Source: Notolepis coatsorum
Taxonomy: Eukaryota; Chordata; Actinopteri; Aulopiformes; Paralepididae
DNA: 64,000 nt
Direction: 5' to 3'
Assembly (NCBI GenBank): GCA_963971535.1
Contig: OZ020589.1
Coordinates: forward strand, 47,712,636-47,776,635
Shown: positions 19,733 through 32,025 of the stretch, piece after piece
Layout of the letters: the number at the start of each line of letters is the position of its first letter
Numbering within the stretch: the first letter of the stretch is position 1
Made by a program: the position numbers and the translations under genes
Notes under the pieces: generated by a model
Seen by the model: only the letters and a program-made list of their open reading frames with translations
Databases searched by the model: none
Told to the model about the DNA's origin: nothing

Positions 19733-20456
19733 TTAACAGGTTAACAGGAGCACTTGGATTGGTCCCCAGGCGCGGCCCATGCCGCAGCCCATGTCTGCTC
19801 CCGACTGCCCTTGGGGGGAAGGAGGACGGTCAAATGCAGACACATTTCATCGGCGACTCAATGTACATACTGTGTGTGTGTTCCTGTGTGTCGCCCATCT
19901 CGCATGTGTGTGTTCATCTGCATAACAATTAAAGACTTCTAGGTTACCGGGAGCAATGTTGTCATTCCATATGATCATAGAATCCTGCACCATATTTTGC
20001 CTTATACTGTAGATCTGTGTTTCTGTGTCAACAACATGTGCTATGCACGCATGCTATATTATAATTGTCATCATCGGGCGTCATCAGGTCATGCTCCATC
20101 TCAATAACCAGTCCTCTGTGACACGGCCTGATGGGGTTTCAGCAAACAATAGAGGTGCTGTCGAACCCTCATCCTGCTAGAGTTACAGCGAAACATGAAT
20201 GTTTGCCTGTCAACATGTAATTTTCTCTCTGTATTAGGCTTGGGCGATAAGATGATATTATCGTAGTAGGAAGACTCGCACAGCTAGCCTAGTTCCCAAC
20301 AGTCACAGCACAGGGATTTCACGCATCATCTGAAAAACCCTGCTAGCTACTAGTCACAGTTTTATTGACGGAAGTTACAACAGGGCTTTTCAGGTGATGT
20401 GTGAAATCACTGCGTCCAGGCAGCAGTGGTTCGGCAAAAAGTAGTTCAGAGTATCT

Positions 20457-20990
20457 GTCATGGTTTTGGCCTTATTTCACCTTTCTGTGAGGGACAGCTG
20501 TTTAGTTCGTCTCCTGTGAGGGATAGCTGTCAATCACTGGCCTCTGTGGTTAATTGCCTCTTGGGTCGGCAGGTGTGTGGGCTTGATTGCACCTGATTCA
20601 GTGCAGCTGTGCCTATGGCAAAGCCGAGTCTATTTAAGTTTGAATTTTGCAGGGTTAACTGCTTTTTCATTTCCTTGTGTTGGCTATCCTTTTGGTCAGG
20701 CTTATTATATTAAAGTGTAGTGCTGCCCTATTCAGCATGTAGCCTTCTTTGTAGCCATCCTTGTTTTGGGCTACTGGCTTATTTTACACTTTATTTTATA
20801 GAGGCTGAGCCGTTTATGGTAGTGTTTTCTTGTGTTCTTTTGGAACTGTCCTTTGCCTATTATGGCACATAAACTCCCTTGGTTGAGGTTTATTGTTTTA
20901 TGTTTTCAATATAAACTCTGTTTTTAGGAGTTGCCTTTGTGGCTTATTTATTTTTCTACAATACCTCTGCAGTACAGTATTGGGTGTTGT
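20457..20990 (+). repeat. Possible solo LTR
   Basis: The stretch has a TATA-like TCTATTTAAG near 20630 and an ATAAAC-type signal near 20910, with T-rich sequence downstream, as in an LTR. There is no second copy, no confirmed border and no adjacent coding sequence. Confidence 0.2.
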
Positions 20991-21295
20991 CCTGTTTTTT
21001 TGACTTTTCTTATTTTCTTAAATACTCACTTTGAGGCTTCCACCTGTAAATGTTGTTTTTTGTTGTTTGTTTTTCCCCTTCTCCTTGATGTCTGCATAAG
21101 CAGTTTAGTGGTTATTCATACACGGATAACTTAAAGAGTCCCTATTATCTGCTTGTGACCCACACACACACGCAGCCCTTACAGCAGTGGTTCTCAACCT
21201 GTGGTACGTGTACCACTAGTGGTACTTGGGCCCCCTGCTGGTGGTACTCGGAGGGATCCCTGGAATCTCAATGTTTTTCAAAAATTAAATAAAAC

Positions 21296-21694
21296 CAGGC
21301 GGCTGGGTAGCGCAGCGGACTAAGCGCCTGCCTACCACCGCAGAGACACTGGTATCGAATCCAGCTGTCAGCGGGTGTGTATCCTGGTAAACAGCGCCTC
21401 CTACAGGTCGGTTGGGGTGCCTGCTCAGCGAGGAAGGGAACTGGGGGAAGTAGTGTGATCCTCCCACGCGTTACACTCCCCCAGTGAGAGTCCTCGCTGT
21501 CAGGTGAAAAGAAGCGGCTGGCTGACTCCACATGTATCGGAGGAGACATGTGATAGTATCTATCAACCCTCCCTAGGCCGGCAAGTGGGAGAAAAATGCG
21601 CGCAACGACCAGGAAGGGAATTGGCATAACGACTAAATTGGGATGGGAAAAAAATACAGAAAAAGGGGGAGAAAAAGTAGATAAAAAAAAGAAA
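21296..21694 (+). mobile_element. tRNA-derived SINE, family S, copy 1
   Basis: The head reads GGCGGCTGGGTAGCGCAGCG and contains box-B-like GGTATCGAATCC. The tail is A-rich. Flanking duplications AAAATTAAATAAAAC occur at 21281-21295 and 21695-21709. It belongs to the same family as the copies near 44.3, 45.1, 49.3 and 56.9 kb. Confidence 0.88.
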
Positions 21695-22159
21695 AAAATT
21701 AAATAAAACTTTAAAATCAAAATACCAATACTACAATGAATGAAAATTAGCTTGAGATAATTGAAATTGGGGTTTAAAATAAGTTGTACATTTATTTGGT
21801 TGTTTTTAGATTTAGAAACAAAATAAATGTTTGTTTCTGAGTCTGATGTTGTTTCTGACGGACACTAGTACCTGTGGCGTGTGCACGATTAGCTAATGTT
21901 ACAAGCAAGCTAGTGATGACTAGCCGAGGGATGTCGCAAAAGTTGCTCAAAACGGGAGATAATCGAAAGAGAATAGTGGAGAATATTTTTTTAACCAGAA
22001 GATTTCTTCACAAGAAAACGTGATGCACTGAATAAGCGCAAGTCCATGATTCAATCCTGCTGTACAACCACAGCCAAATCACAGGAAGCCTTGTATCGTG
22101 CCAGGGTGCCAGCATCCGCATAGCGAAAGCTGGTAAGTAGCCACACACTATACACACAC

Positions 22160-22835
22160 AACGCCTCGACTACTGCAACGCACTGCTCGCTGGCCTCCCG
22201 GCCACTGCCACTAAGCCTCTTCAACTCATTCAGAACGCAGCGGCCCGCCTGATCTCAAACCTACCGATGTCGGCCCATGTCACCCCACTTCTTAGGGACC
22301 TGCACTGGCTCCCCATTGCTGCACAAATCCGCTTCAAGGCCCTCGACCTAGCATACCGTGCGGCAAAGGGAACTGCTCCCGCCTACCTCCGGTCAATGGT
22401 CTCTAACTACACACCCTCAAGACCCCTACGCTCTGCATCTTCTGGCCGCCTCAGACCTACTCCTATCCAAGCTCCGGGAGGGTCATCAAAGAGAAGTCGC
22501 CTATTCTCAGTCCCTGCCCCACAATGGTGGAATGAACTACCCACCCCAGTTAGGACAGCCGAAACACGTCCAATCTTTCGCCGTCGACTAAAGACGCACT
22601 TCTTCAACCATTATCTGAATTAAAAAAATTAAAATTAAAATCTAACCCTAACTAACCATACTGTCATGCACTTGTCCTAATAAACTAACCTACACTGTAG
22701 CACTCAACACTTTGATGAACATTGTTACTCAGCTGATAGAGTTGTGCCCTTCCTGATGGCTTGTCGTACAGAACTTGTAAGTTGCTTTGGATAAAAGCGT
22801 CAGCTAAATGACTAAATGTAAATGTAAATGTATAT
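22160..22835 (+). mobile_element. L2-type LINE 3' end
   Basis: A coding tail is followed by the terminal signature TTGGATAAAAGCGTCAGCTA and ATGTAAATGTAAATGT repeats, the 3' end shared by fish L2 elements and related SINEs. The copy is severely 5'-truncated. Confidence 0.88.
22168..22623 (+). pseudogene. L2 ORF2 C-terminal fragment
   Basis: The open frame encodes DYCNALLAGLPATATKPLQL, QNAAARLISNLP, LRDLHWLPIAAQIRFKALDL and TRPIFRRRLKTHFFNHYLN before the stop. This is the conserved end of L2/CR1-group ORF2 (L-H-W-L-P and F-K-x-x-L-L-x-x-Y-K-A type). It is only the last roughly 150 codons, without the polymerase, so it is non-functional. Confidence 0.85.
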
Positions 22836-23146
22836 CGAGTGACTGAACACTTGTTTCTCAAAGCCGTCCGTCTCTTCTAAAATGGACTACAAGTGTTTTG
22901 TTGATTTACATCCACATCACTATTCATTCATCATTATGCTGTTACTGCTGTCGGATTAGACTTTATTTGATTGGAAGAAGATCCCTCGGGAAAGAGTCGG
23001 GATTTGATGCAGGATATCTGCAATATTATGGTAATTTTTTTTAACTAACCCGGCAGCAAATTACCTGCAAACAATAAAATATTTTTGTTTGATCGCGACG
23101 GCGGTTGACCGCAGGCACTCGCCCACTATGGATCAGCCCGCGCAAA

Positions 23147-23488
23147 ACTAGTGTGTGTGTATGTGTGTGTGTGTGAGAGAGACAGAATGAGGGGGAGAGA
23201 GAGGGGGAAGAGAGAGAGGGAGAGAGAAAGGGAAGGAGAGAGAGGGAGAGAGAAGGAGAGAGAGAGAATGGGAAGGAGATAGAGGGAGAGAGAAAGAGAG
23301 AAGGAGAGAGAGAGGGGGGAGAGAGAGATGGAGAGGGAGAGACACAGTGGGGGAGAGAGAGAGAGAATCTGACAGACAGAGAAAGAGACACTTATTTATT
23401 TGTTTGAACTGTATTATCCCTCGCCTATTTGTGCATGTGTGTGAGAGAGAGAGAGAGGGAGAGAGAGAGAGGGAGAGAGAGTGTGTGT

Positions 23489-23519
<31 letters not shown>

Positions 23520-23560
23520 TGTGTGAGAGAGAGAGGGAGAGAGAGATGGAGAGTGTTCAT
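23147..23560. repeat. GT/GA-rich microsatellite
   Basis: A short GT run is followed by long imperfect GA/GGGA repeats, broken at about 23390-23430. Long apparent frames on the minus strand are repeat artefacts (Ser-Leu-Pro runs). Confidence 0.9.
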
Positions 23561-23673
23561 TCAGAGAGAGTGTTTGAATGAAGTACATTTGCTGAAATAC
23601 AGTTAATTAATTTTCTCACTTGCTATGTGAGAATGTTAGTTATTATGTTCTCAATGCCCCTTGCATTGTACAG

Positions 23674-25085
23674 TGGCGGCCGCTGCCGCTGGTGCCTTGT
23701 GGGTCGCAGTTCACGTTAATAGGTCGAGTTGAAAATGTAATGCTCTGAGATGCTCAATGAGCAATCTCTCTCTGTCTCTCGGATCAATCAAATCAAATAA
23801 TTAACACATGTATGTTGTCATTTTAAACAACTCACCATTCATTCATTATGCATCAGCAGCAGCTAAATAAATGTTATAGTTCACAACACAGCAGCGCGTT
23901 TTGAATCGCCAGCCTATTATCGTCTCAGCAAGCACAGTCAATACTTTTTTCCGTAGCCGCATTTCGCGGAGACAGCTGTAGTGTGTATAGCGAGAGAGAG
24001 AGAGAGAGCGAGAGAGAGAGAGAGTTACGTATCATGTATTAAACTAGAGTTAAGATCGCTAATCTACCTTGTTGTTGGCTTGTTGATAAAGTATATCCAC
24101 TCTATGGCATTGTCCATCCAGCCTGTGTTGATGTCCATCCATTGTGCGCATCCATATAGCTTGTTGTTGAGTGAAGAGCTGTGTCTTTGTCCATTTCCGC
24201 CTCGAACAGCCTGCAAACTACCTGGCGTTCTATCGCCATGCTCTAAGACAAACTCTAACCATAACCAACTTTGAAAGAGTGCCTAAGCTTAACAGTCTAA
24301 AGAACTTGCAGTCACGGTACGCTCGTCTAAGACAAACAGCTGCCTGCATCATTCTCACAACAACACTATCTCCACCGATCACCAACCTAGGAATAATAAC
24401 CTAGAAATTGGATTCGGCCAATGATTTGTCCGTCTTTCAAACGGTGTTGATTTGATGGATTTAACAGAATTATCCAATTCCATGGTGGTAGCTTTAGCTA
24501 ACTATAAATCGAAATGAAAATACTCAGTCCTTGAATAAACCTGGCGCATTCTCTCTCTAAGCAAGAACCCGAGAAATGCGGCTATGGAAAAAAACTGGCA
24601 TCGCGTCGGCCAATCAGAGCGTCTCCACGAAAATGCGGCTATGGAAATTCTTCACGGAAGTTCACGCTGCTGGGCTAGACCGCTTCAAATTGCGCTCGGA
24701 TTCCAACATAATAGTCATATTTCAACGCACAACGCCGTATGCACTGATTGGCTGTGACGGAGACAGCGATCAAACTGTGACGCGCACTCAGAGCGCGATC
24801 GCTTCTAGCCCTCGGGCGAGAAATACGAAAAAATAAAAAAAACGTCACTTCCTGCTCAAGAAAACGATGTTTTTTTAATTTAGATAATAACGTTATATTG
24901 TGCATTGGAAATACAAACATACTTAAAATGAGTAAATAGTATTCATTTTAAACATGTTTATATTATTTATAGGGCTATAAAACACAAAAACGAAAAAGTT
25001 TTATTGTCTTCTTCTCTGATTTAACAGCAGCTGGCCAGCAGGTGGGTCGGCGCCCTTGCGCCCACTAGTGGCGAGCCGCCACTGG
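23674..25085. mobile_element. Possible hAT-like element (CAGTGGCGG ends)
   Basis: CAGTGGCGGC starts at 23674 and GCCGCCACTG ends near 25085. The inverted match is short, and no 8-bp duplication flanks it. The interior includes a short GA run (about 23990-24025), a fold-back repeat fragment (24176-24320) and a repeated motif AAATGCGGCTATGGAAA near 24575 and 24632. No coding sequence is recognised. Confidence 0.3.
24176..24320 (+). repeat. Fold-back repeat F, half copy
   Basis: It contains CGAACAGCCTGCAAACTACC, GGCGTTCTATCGCCATGCTC and GTGCCTAAGCTTAAC, which also occur near 34.7-34.9 kb (inverted) and 53.4-53.6 kb. Confidence 0.7.
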
Positions 25086-26239
25086 TGGCAGTGTAGATTA
25101 GTGTCGTAGGTGAAAATGGTCACAGGTGCAACAGGTCTACATCAAAGGGCACTGGTCTACATCATCATGGAGAGAAATCATCGTGGAGAGAGAAAAAGAA
25201 ACCCTTCCATATGGTCAGTATTGATCACTTCTTAAACCATATACTGTATATCGATATTAACCCAGAGACATACAGGAGCCCCTTTGGAGCAGGAAAGACA
25301 AACAAATAAACAAGCACACTACATTGTTAGAATGTTAATTTAGCTAAAGAAAAACTATTTAGGAGCTATTTGGTTCCGGACAGAATTGCGTTCAGAATCA
25401 AGAAAACATCACACAAGTTCAGTTCACAACACAAAAGTATCACTTTTATGAATCACGTCCCGCCTGCCGCCCACTCCCGTTAAATTGACCCCCGTCCCGT
25501 GGGAATCCCGTGTCCCGCGGGATTCCCGACCAAATGTCAAGCCCTAGTCCACATCAAAGCCTTAGCGCGCCCCCACTTCCCCTCTAGCCATTTTCATTTG
25601 GAGGCAAAGAAACATGTATCAATATGACAGGGTTTTATAGTTTTAGCATTATGCAATACCTCTACAACAATTGACTTTCAGAATATACATTTGTACACGG
25701 ACCCCCAAAGTCAAGCGCCTCTCTTTAAAAAAGAGGCACGTCGAAGTCGATTGGCGATTTAGCATCAGTTTCAGCTTCACAGGTTTGAGTTCAAGTTTCT
25801 TTATTAGTCACGTGTATGTTGTTAACACAAAGTTCAGCAGTAGTTGCACTAGACGCATTTGAGCACTAGTCATACGGTAAAATAAAGTAAGTTTTACTTT
25901 TGATTACATACCAAAAAAAACACGTATATGAAAATTAGGTTGTGTGTGTGAAAGTGACATTTCAAGTGCATACAACAGTTTTGCACAAGTGGAATTGGAT
26001 ATGAGAGAATGGAATGATATTTTAGAATGTCGCACTATATAAATATATGACAATGAGGATTTGTGTGTAAAAGTGACAATATACATCAGTATTGCACTTT
26101 ACGTAAACAGTGCAGACATCAGGTAAGCAGATGTGCAAATTAAATTGGACATCTAGGTTTTTGAGTTAAAACTGCTTTGTTATGGGTGGCTGTGGTCCTT
26201 GGTGATGCTGTGAGCCTTTCCATGATGAGGCCCAGGATG
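25086..26239. other. Unassigned spacer
   Basis: No gene is visible. A stretch near 25450-25545 with repeated GTCCCG/GGGATTCCCG and an ending AAGCCCTAG looks like a decayed transposon end. Near 25795 TTTCTTTATTAGTCACGTGTA resembles a common fish interspersed repeat. Confidence 0.3.
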
Positions 26240-26387
26240 GTTTGATTGATTGAAAATGTTATTAACAGATTGCAGAATGGGTACAATACAGTACAGCTCA
26301 ATACACACAATTATTAAGGGGATGCAGACCAGAGAAAGACTTTTGTCTTGTTTACATCAGGGTCCCCCATTTTCAATTCATCATAAC
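26240..26387 (-). mobile_element. LINE N 3' tail, left part
   Basis: It contains AACAGATTGCAGAATGGGTA, ATGCAGACCAGAGAAAGAC and TTTACATCAGGGTCCCCCAT. The same series occurs near 28.1 kb, 35.4 kb and 37.8 kb. It resumes at 34104 after the BEL element. Confidence 0.75.
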
Positions 26388-28811
26388 TGTAACTGAGGGG
26401 TACAATTCCCTGACTGTATTGTTAGATATGATATTTAATACCACTACCTCATGTACTTTAACTTCTGGCCACCCAGTACAAGATATAAGTATGATGAACA
26501 CTTTCCCACCTGATGAAACGAATCCACACAAATGTACCAAATCGAAGGTTTAATACAGCAAAGGGTGTATACAACGATCACTTAATTACATTTATGATTT
26601 GAAATATGAAATATGCACTTTTATGGCAAATGAGTATTCGTAGGTAAATCAACGTTGAATGTCCAATCTCTGGTTACGCAGGGAGTAAGTATACAACCTG
26701 GAATATTTAGGAAAACGATAGCGATGGTACTTAAATGATTATAGCTGGATACACTAAGGGGGGGGGGGTCCCGCTGGTTGTAAGACAGTAGGAGGGGGGG
26801 GTTAGAGAAGCCGCTGGCGGTATCCCATCTGGCCGACGGTGTCTTGGGAGAATCCAAAGTCTTGGACACGGTGCCCACAGAACCTCGGACCGCAGACGAA
26901 TACAGCTGGACCCTCTGTGGACGGTAGCTGCCGGTCCACAACGGAGAGACGTGAGGCGACCTCACTGGTGTCGAGCGCCGTCTCACCTGGAGTCCTCTCC
27001 GGGGGGTAGTTCCAACACTCCGCAGTGTTGGCCTTTATCCATGGAATAATCAAAGCACACAAAGCATAATCCAAGCCGTGGAAGGCTCGCCGTCGTCCGG
27101 GTAGAGTAATCCAATATACAGGTCCAGTCGCTCTTGGCCCGGAGCTCCTCGGATGCAATCACCACTAGGGGTCTGACCAGCCTGGTTAAGCGTCCAGATA
27201 ACGTCAGGAACGATGGGGGTACTGATAACTTTAGAACTCTAACCGAACGATGCACCATACATAAATAGACTATTATTAGCTTAATAGAATACGTCCAACT
27301 CGACGGTATAGTGCCAAACTATGACTATTCAACTATTAATCTACACGATATCTCAATGCCTATTCTGGGGCCAAGTAGGCCTTACTACACCGCACGTGCG
27401 TCGTGGGGAGGCTTTGCGTCTGTCACTCTGTTGGAGTAGGGCTGGGCGATATGACGATATTATATAAATATCGGGTACAGTTCATTAACGATACACTTTT
27501 TAAACGTATCGTGGATATCGTGATGTTTTGCCCAAGAGGCTTGTGTCGCGTCAATCTGGTCCACACGTTGACACTTTTGAACAGCGCCGCCCCACACACA
27601 CACTACTGCATCAAAAGTGACTACTTATGATAACAAAGGCATTCGTTTTGTGGCATTAACGTTATAATAATAATAATGCAGGACCTGTTCAGAGGTCTCT
27701 ATATAGTTACACTTTCAATAACATCAGCGTATTTACATAGTGCCGACCGAGGTCGACCTAGATATAGCAAGCTCGTTCATATCTCAGCCCGTGCTGACTC
27801 AGTTGTGCCCATTCTGCGGTCTGTTAATAAAGTTTTCAATCAGACAGATGTATGGAAATGCTTTTATTATAACATCCGGAGTAAAATCATTATGCGTCCA
27901 GTCGTTTAGTCCTTCTGCGGAGCTAAAAGCTAAACATCGGCCGCGGCGAGCTGCCATTGTTATTGTCATTGAGCTCTCCAACGGCGGAAGTAAAAAATGA
28001 ATACGCGCTTTCCGATTGGTGCTAAGAACAGCAGGGCGGGTGCAAGCGATGTGACGTAATTGGCAGACGCGACTGTCAATCAAAATGATTCTGTTTGCCG
28101 ACTGAATGAATGAGAACGTTATTAAAAGATTGCAGCAGGGGTACAAACAATACAGTACAGCTCAATACAACAACAGTCAACAGCGGACTGGAGGATGCAG
28201 ACCAGAGAAAGACTTTCGTCTTGTTTACATCAGGGTCCCCCATTTTCAATTCATCATATTTCATATCTAAATCATATAATATCTCATTGCTAAATATAAT
28301 GCAATATATAATCTAATAATCCAATAATCTAAATCTAATATATAATATAAAAATGCTAAATGCATGGGTATTTTATTTTGTCTTTAATGTTAGCTTGCAA
28401 ACTCAAATACTGTCTTGGTAAGCCTCATAATGAATTTTGGGGAAAAAAAGAAAAACATCGTGATGCGTATCGTGTATCGCCGAAAGGTCAGAAAATATCG
28501 TGATATCATATTTAGGCCATATCGCCCAGCCCTATGTTGGAGGGTAAAGAACTGGACTAAAAGAAAGTTCTACTTTACTTGCGCCATATATATATGCGCT
28601 ATGAACAAATAGTACCACTCGTATTTCGCCCGACATATTCCTGCGCGGAACCGGGGCTTGCCACGACATGTTAGGCGGCTAAATATGAAAGGGATATTCA
28701 ATGCATATTGTACAAGGAATATACAGGGGATATCAAACGATATACAAATACAATTAAATATATATATATAAATAAATATACATATTCGGTTTAATCTGAT
28801 CCTTCACAACA
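26388..28811 (-). repeat. BEL 3' LTR with hAT insertion
   Basis: It is homologous to the 5' LTR at 32703-34103 with few visible differences. It is longer because a hAT (27437-28534) is inserted. It lacks a segment of about 80 bp present in the other LTR at about 33887-33970. A purine-rich GGGGGCGGC precedes it on the coding strand (28812-28820), a plausible polypurine tract. Confidence 0.88.
27437..28534. mobile_element. hAT element in BEL LTR
   Basis: Ends are TAGGGCTGGGCGATA and its inverted form; the target duplication TGTTGGAG lies at 27429-27436 and 28535-28542. The undisturbed target is visible in the other LTR near 33747-33754. The interior includes a LINE N tail fragment (about 28088-28262). 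No transposase frame is recognised. Confidence 0.9.
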
Positions 28812-28904
28812 GCCGCCCCCTAATTAGTCCCACCTAATTAGCTAAACAGAGACAGATTAACCGCACTGTCTACCACTCAAGGTCCGCTGTAAGGGTCAGT
28901 CAAC

Positions 28905-30017
28905 TCACAAAGTCATGGGGTCATGGTCATCATCGATAGTATCTGGGAGTCGGGGCAGTTCTATGAGCCTCGCCACGGGACGTGTGTAAGTGCGCCCTTG
29001 GACGAGTACTTCAGCTGCTCGGACCTTGCCATCGGCACCGGTGATCACTTTGCTTACGCGGCCAGCCGGCCACATAGCTCTGGGTAGTGACTGGTCAATA
29101 ATCATGACGACTGTTCCTTCTGTCAAATTGTCTCTCTCTTTTACCCACTTCTGGCGGGTCTGTAGAGACGGTAGGTAGTGAAGTAGGAAGCTGCTCCAAA
29201 ACTTGTCAGCTAGTACTTGGCTGTACCTCCACATTCTTCGGCCGTTCGCTTCTTCAGGCCTGTACATTGTCTGGGGTAGCGCGGGGTCCAGCCGCCCCAT
29301 TAGGAGTGTGTTGGGGGTGACTGGGTCGACATCTGCTACATCACTGGAGACGTAACCGAGGGGCTTTGAGTTCAATACTCCCTCGATCTCCGTGAGGACT
29401 GTCATTAGGACTTCCTCCGCCACAGTCTGGGCTCCGAGTACGGCGTACAGGGCTGTCTTTATAGAACGTACTTCTCGTTCCCAGGTTCCACCGAAGTGGG
29501 GTGCGTTCGGGGGATTAAACTGGAAGTCAATCTGGGCTGGAGCGAGGTGGGTCTTAAGTTCTGGGCCCATAGCTTGGAAGCTCTCTCTCAGCTCTCTTTC
29601 TCCGCCTTTGAAGTTGGTCCCGTGATCAGACAACAATGTAGACGGTTTTCCTTTCCGTGATGCGAATCTCCGGAAGGCCATAAGGAATGAGTCTGTGCTC
29701 ATGGTCGGAAGGAGCTCGATATGTATCGCTCTGGTGGTCATGCATTTGAATACAATACCCCACCGCTTCTCGGTGCCTCTTCCTTTCTTTATATACAACG
29801 GGCCAAAGCAGTCCATGCCTGTGGAGTGGAATGGCTTGTCGCCGATTCGGAGGCGACAGGGGGGTAAGTCAGCCATCCGTGGTATGCTGGGCTGCGCGCG
29901 CCACTTACGGCAGTCTAGACAGGTTCGCTGGAAGCGCCGTACTGCTTCTCTCCCTTGCAATATCCAATAACGACGTCTGATCTCCGCGAAGACTCTCTGC
30001 TCCTGCGTGGTGTACAT
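28905..30017 (-). pseudogene. pol: BEL/Pao integrase
   Basis: The 370-residue frame begins within the zinc-binding region (RRYWILQGREAVRRF...CLDCRKW). The catalytic core follows: FHSTGMDCFGPLYIKKGRG (Asp), STLLSDHGTNFKGGERELRE (Asp) and NPPNAPHFGGTWEREVRSIK (Glu). Then comes the BEL-type C-terminus (LPRAMWPAGRVSKVITGADG, VLVQGRTYTRPVARLIELP). All three catalytic acids are present. Its N-terminal His pair lies in the neighbouring frame (HHAG near residue 675 of the upstream frame), so one frameshift near 30010 separates the two. Confidence 0.9.
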
Positions 30018-32004
30018 CCTCGTCGTATTTCTTTATGATCAGCTCTGTGACCTTGTGTCGGCTGTTCAAGACGATCGGGTACTTAATGTCATCTGGTAGA
30101 TCGGGGGCTCTCCGCAGGCGACCACCCACTCTGATGAGATTATGGGCGTCACTCTCTGGTGCCAGGTGAATCAGTCTGCTGTCTGATGGGACAGGGTTTC
30201 CTCCCTGTAGACAGTCTAGCTCATCGGGGAACGAGTCTCTCTGGGCTCGTTGTAGTAGAAGAAGTTCTGCTTCTTCGTAGTCAGCTGCTGACATGTCAGT
30301 GGTGGACTGAATCTCTGGGTGGTGCCGCAGGAATGTTCTTTGCTGCGCACTCTCTAGGGTAATGCAGTCATCTATGTTGGGGTCTGTGGAGGCGACAGTG
30401 CTCAGTCCACAGAACATAGGTTTCTTGTTCTCAGCCTCCTCGTTACTTGCTTCCCTCGGGGTGGGCGTAGGCCAATCTCCTTCCGGGAGCTTGAGGAATG
30501 CTGGTCCGTCACTGTAGATGTTGCGACGGGTTAGGTCATCCAGAGACATTCCCCGGGTGATGACGTCAGCTGGGTTGTGTTTGGTGTCCACATACCGCCA
30601 GCTTGCTTCTTCTGTTAACTCTTGAATCTCGGTGACTCTGACTCCCACGAAGACTTTGTATCTGCATGAATCAGACTTGATCCATGTGAGTACTGTCGTG
30701 GAATCTGACCACAAGATTGTTCTATGCACCGGAATGGTGAGTTCACGTTGGATTAACGTGGCTAGATGCGCTCCTGCGAGGGCTGCGCAGAGCTCTAGAC
30801 GTGGGATAGATTGTTGCTTACGTGGGGCTATTCTTGAGCGGGCCAGGATGAAAGCAGTGTGTATCTTTCCTCCCATCTCTTGGGCACGCAAGTAGGCCAC
30901 CGATCCGTAGGCTACTTCGGAGGCGTCGCTGAAGACGTGTAGCTCAATCTCGCATGTCTCTGGCCTCACTGTGGATGGGAAGTAGCTGCGGCGTATATTG
31001 ACACCTGGGAGTGAGCGGAGTTCCGTCTCCCACTCTCTCCATGTTGAGGCAAGGTGTGCGGGTATTGGGTCGTCCCAGCCCTGGTCCTTGTCCCATAGTG
31101 CTCGTACAATCATCTTTGCCCTGGTGGTGTAAGGTAGAATACATCCCAACGGGTCATATTGTCTGGCGAGTGTTCTGTACACACTCCGTCTGGTGCTCGG
31201 TATCGCAATGTATGACGCCGTGGGTGGCGGATACATCGGCGAGCGTTGGGGGAGAGGCCTCCTAGGCGAGTCTCCTCTTGCGCCTCTCTGTGGGCTGGTA
31301 CCGGCAGGGCACCATAGCCAGCTGGTCCAGGTGCTATTCCTCGGGGCTGGTCGTGCGTCGTGCTCACCCGTGAATAGAGTCGGGGGTCTGTAGCGCAGCG
31401 CCGCGGGAGTATCGCCTGGGCTGTCCTGGACCTCCTGGTCCGGTGGAGTACTGTGCTGTCGTCGGGCTTGGTTCTCCTCCTCTCCCTCTTCTTCCTCTAT
31501 CAGATCTTCCAGATCCTGTAGTGGTTTATCTTGCTTCTCCGCAGTGTATGCCGCTCCTTCCTTGTAGCTGGGTCTCGCTTGGACCGGTCTGGGAAGGGGG
31601 TCTGCGGGGGGTATAGGCTTTGTCTGTTGGTCAAGTTCAGGGTCGCTTGCTCGTTTAGGAGGCGCTGCTCTTGACTGTTGTCTCGACGAGTTCCTTGAAC
31701 CCCTGGTGGAGGGAGAGGGTGTTGCCCTGGGGATCATCAGCCGCTTCCTTAGCTGCGCCATTAACTTGTCGCGCTCGGCTTCGCGCTGGATGAGATCTGT
31801 GTTGCGCTCTGCTTCTCTTTGGGCATAGTCAGCGGCGCGCTGGGCTTCGGCGGCGGCGCGCTCTGCTTCTCTTTGGGCATAGTCAGCGACGCGCTGGGCT
31901 CCGGCGGCGGCGCTCTCTGCTGCGGCGGCGGCGCGCTCTGCTGCGGCCCGGTCTCTTACCATATTAATTTCCGTCTGAAGGCGTCTCATCTCCCGGCGTC
32001 TCAT
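29905..32004 (-). pseudogene. BEL gag remnant fused to RNase H
   Basis: The first about 120 residues form an Ala/Glu/Arg-rich coiled coil with repeats of ERAAAEAQRAADYAQREAER type. A proline-rich segment follows. At about residue 270 it jumps into the pol part (RTLARQYDPLGCILPYTTRA, then LHVFSDASEVAYGSVAYLRA, RLELCAALAGAHLATLIQRE, ILWSDSTTVLTWIKS, KHNPADVITRGM), which is Pao RNase H. Protease and the RT palm are absent: an internal deletion joined gag to RNase H, apparently in frame, near 31200-31400. Confidence 0.85.
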
Positions 32005-32025
32005 CTCCCGGCGTATGCGCTCTTC

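Larger units (their letters stand above)
19111..21184. other. Unassigned, repeat-derived spacer
   Basis: There are no recognised genes. Visible structures: a possible TTAA-bounded MITE (19323-19732), an inverted pair around 20310-20343 and 20381-20412 (AGGGATTTCACGCATCATCT against its complement), a partial TIR-like TAGGCTTGGGCGATA near 20238, and an LTR-like stretch at about 20457-20990. Confidence 0.4.
21185..23673. mobile_element. hAT element, family CAGTGGTTCTCAACC, copy 1
   Basis: The left end CAGTGGTTCTCAACC at 21185 is the same as at 51177. Near 23590-23673 the interior (ACTTGCTATGTGAGAATG and following) matches 52335-52385 of that second copy. The right terminus is missing, replaced by other sequence at 23674. 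A SINE (21296-21694) and an L2 3' end (22160-22835) are inserted inside. No intact transposase is seen. Confidence 0.7.

Noticed and set aside
23041..23588. Ser-Leu-Pro-rich minus-strand frames
   Set aside because: They arise from the GA-rich satellite.
26621..27258. Three overlapping minus-strand frames of 91-121 codons
   Set aside because: They recur at 32936-33573 because both are LTR copies; they lack protein motifs.
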